NCBI GenBank assembly: GCA_016932235.1
Contig: JAFGDF010000084.1
Span: 1 to 6,220 of the forward strand
From: Deltaproteobacteria bacterium
Lineage (GTDB): Bacteria; Desulfobacterota; DSM-4660; Desulfatiglandales; HGW-15
Length of the DNA: 6,220 bases
Direction: 5' to 3'
Shown: positions 6,151-6,220 of the stretch, piece by piece
Layout: every line of letters starts with the position of its first letter
Position numbering within the stretch: position 1 is the stretch's first letter
Notes under the pieces: model-generated
Database searches by the model: none
Told to the model about the DNA's origin: nothing
The model's input: only the letters and a program-made list of their open reading frames with translations
Translations under genes and position numbers: made by a program

Positions 6151-6220
6151 TTTCCAGAGAATTTATTTATTCCTCCAGGTGTCCCATATAATAAATCCTG
6201 AAAAAGCTTCCTGAGCGTGC

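Noticed and set aside
6151..6220. Terminator or new promoter after the regulator (TATAAT at 6187-6192)
   Set aside because: No stem followed by a T run is visible, and no -35 hexamer lies at the proper distance. The window ends too soon to judge, so I report nothing in this tail.

Overview
The window holds three protein genes in a divergent arrangement around a 618-nt intergenic region. On the left, reading leftward and running off the window edge, is a gene for a large exported protein of unknown function (732 residues visible). On the right, reading rightward, is a two-component pair: a membrane-bound hybrid-domain sensor histidine kinase with a periplasmic solute-binding-like domain (SBP_bac_3 type) and a PAS domain, followed with a 29-nt overlap by an NtrC-family sigma-54-dependent response regulator. 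The last 70 nt hold no gene that I can support.

The host is a Gram-negative bacterium: there are Sec-type signal peptides, a periplasmic sensor domain and a sigma-54 activator. The SBP-PAS-HisKA kinase paired with an NtrC-type regulator, the moderate GC content and the C/G-rich inverted repeats between genes fit Desulfobacterota (the former Deltaproteobacteria) best. This is an inference from style, not from a marker gene.

The exported protein matches no family that I recognise. Its sequence contains an internal duplication: residues about 46-235 and 519-718 share an ordered set of motifs (F-x-P-x-L-x-G-L, then [LI]RGS, a PAG/AGL-x-Y block, LGE-x-x-YL and GAT) at a nearly constant offset of 473-475 residues. 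The two modules are joined by a linker of about 280 residues. It has no CxxCH haem motifs in the visible part.

The intergenic region is crowded. From left to right it contains a TATAAT box and Shine-Dalgarno-like site for the exported-protein gene, an inverted-repeat element of about 115 bp resembling a MITE, and an extended -10 promoter (TGCTATAAT) facing the kinase. A near-perfect 18-bp palindrome overlaps the -35 position of that promoter, and a split direct repeat flanks it. A leader of about 300 nt follows, with an 11-bp perfect hairpin, an inverted pair of heptamer arrays (CTGATAG and its complement) and a two-codon open frame with a good Shine-Dalgarno sequence just ahead of the kinase start.

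Proposed logic (inference): the kinase senses a periplasmic solute, phosphorylates the regulator at Asp53, and the regulator activates sigma-54 promoters. The divergent exported-protein gene is the obvious candidate target by position. However, I found no convincing -24/-12 promoter in front of it, so the target could lie elsewhere.
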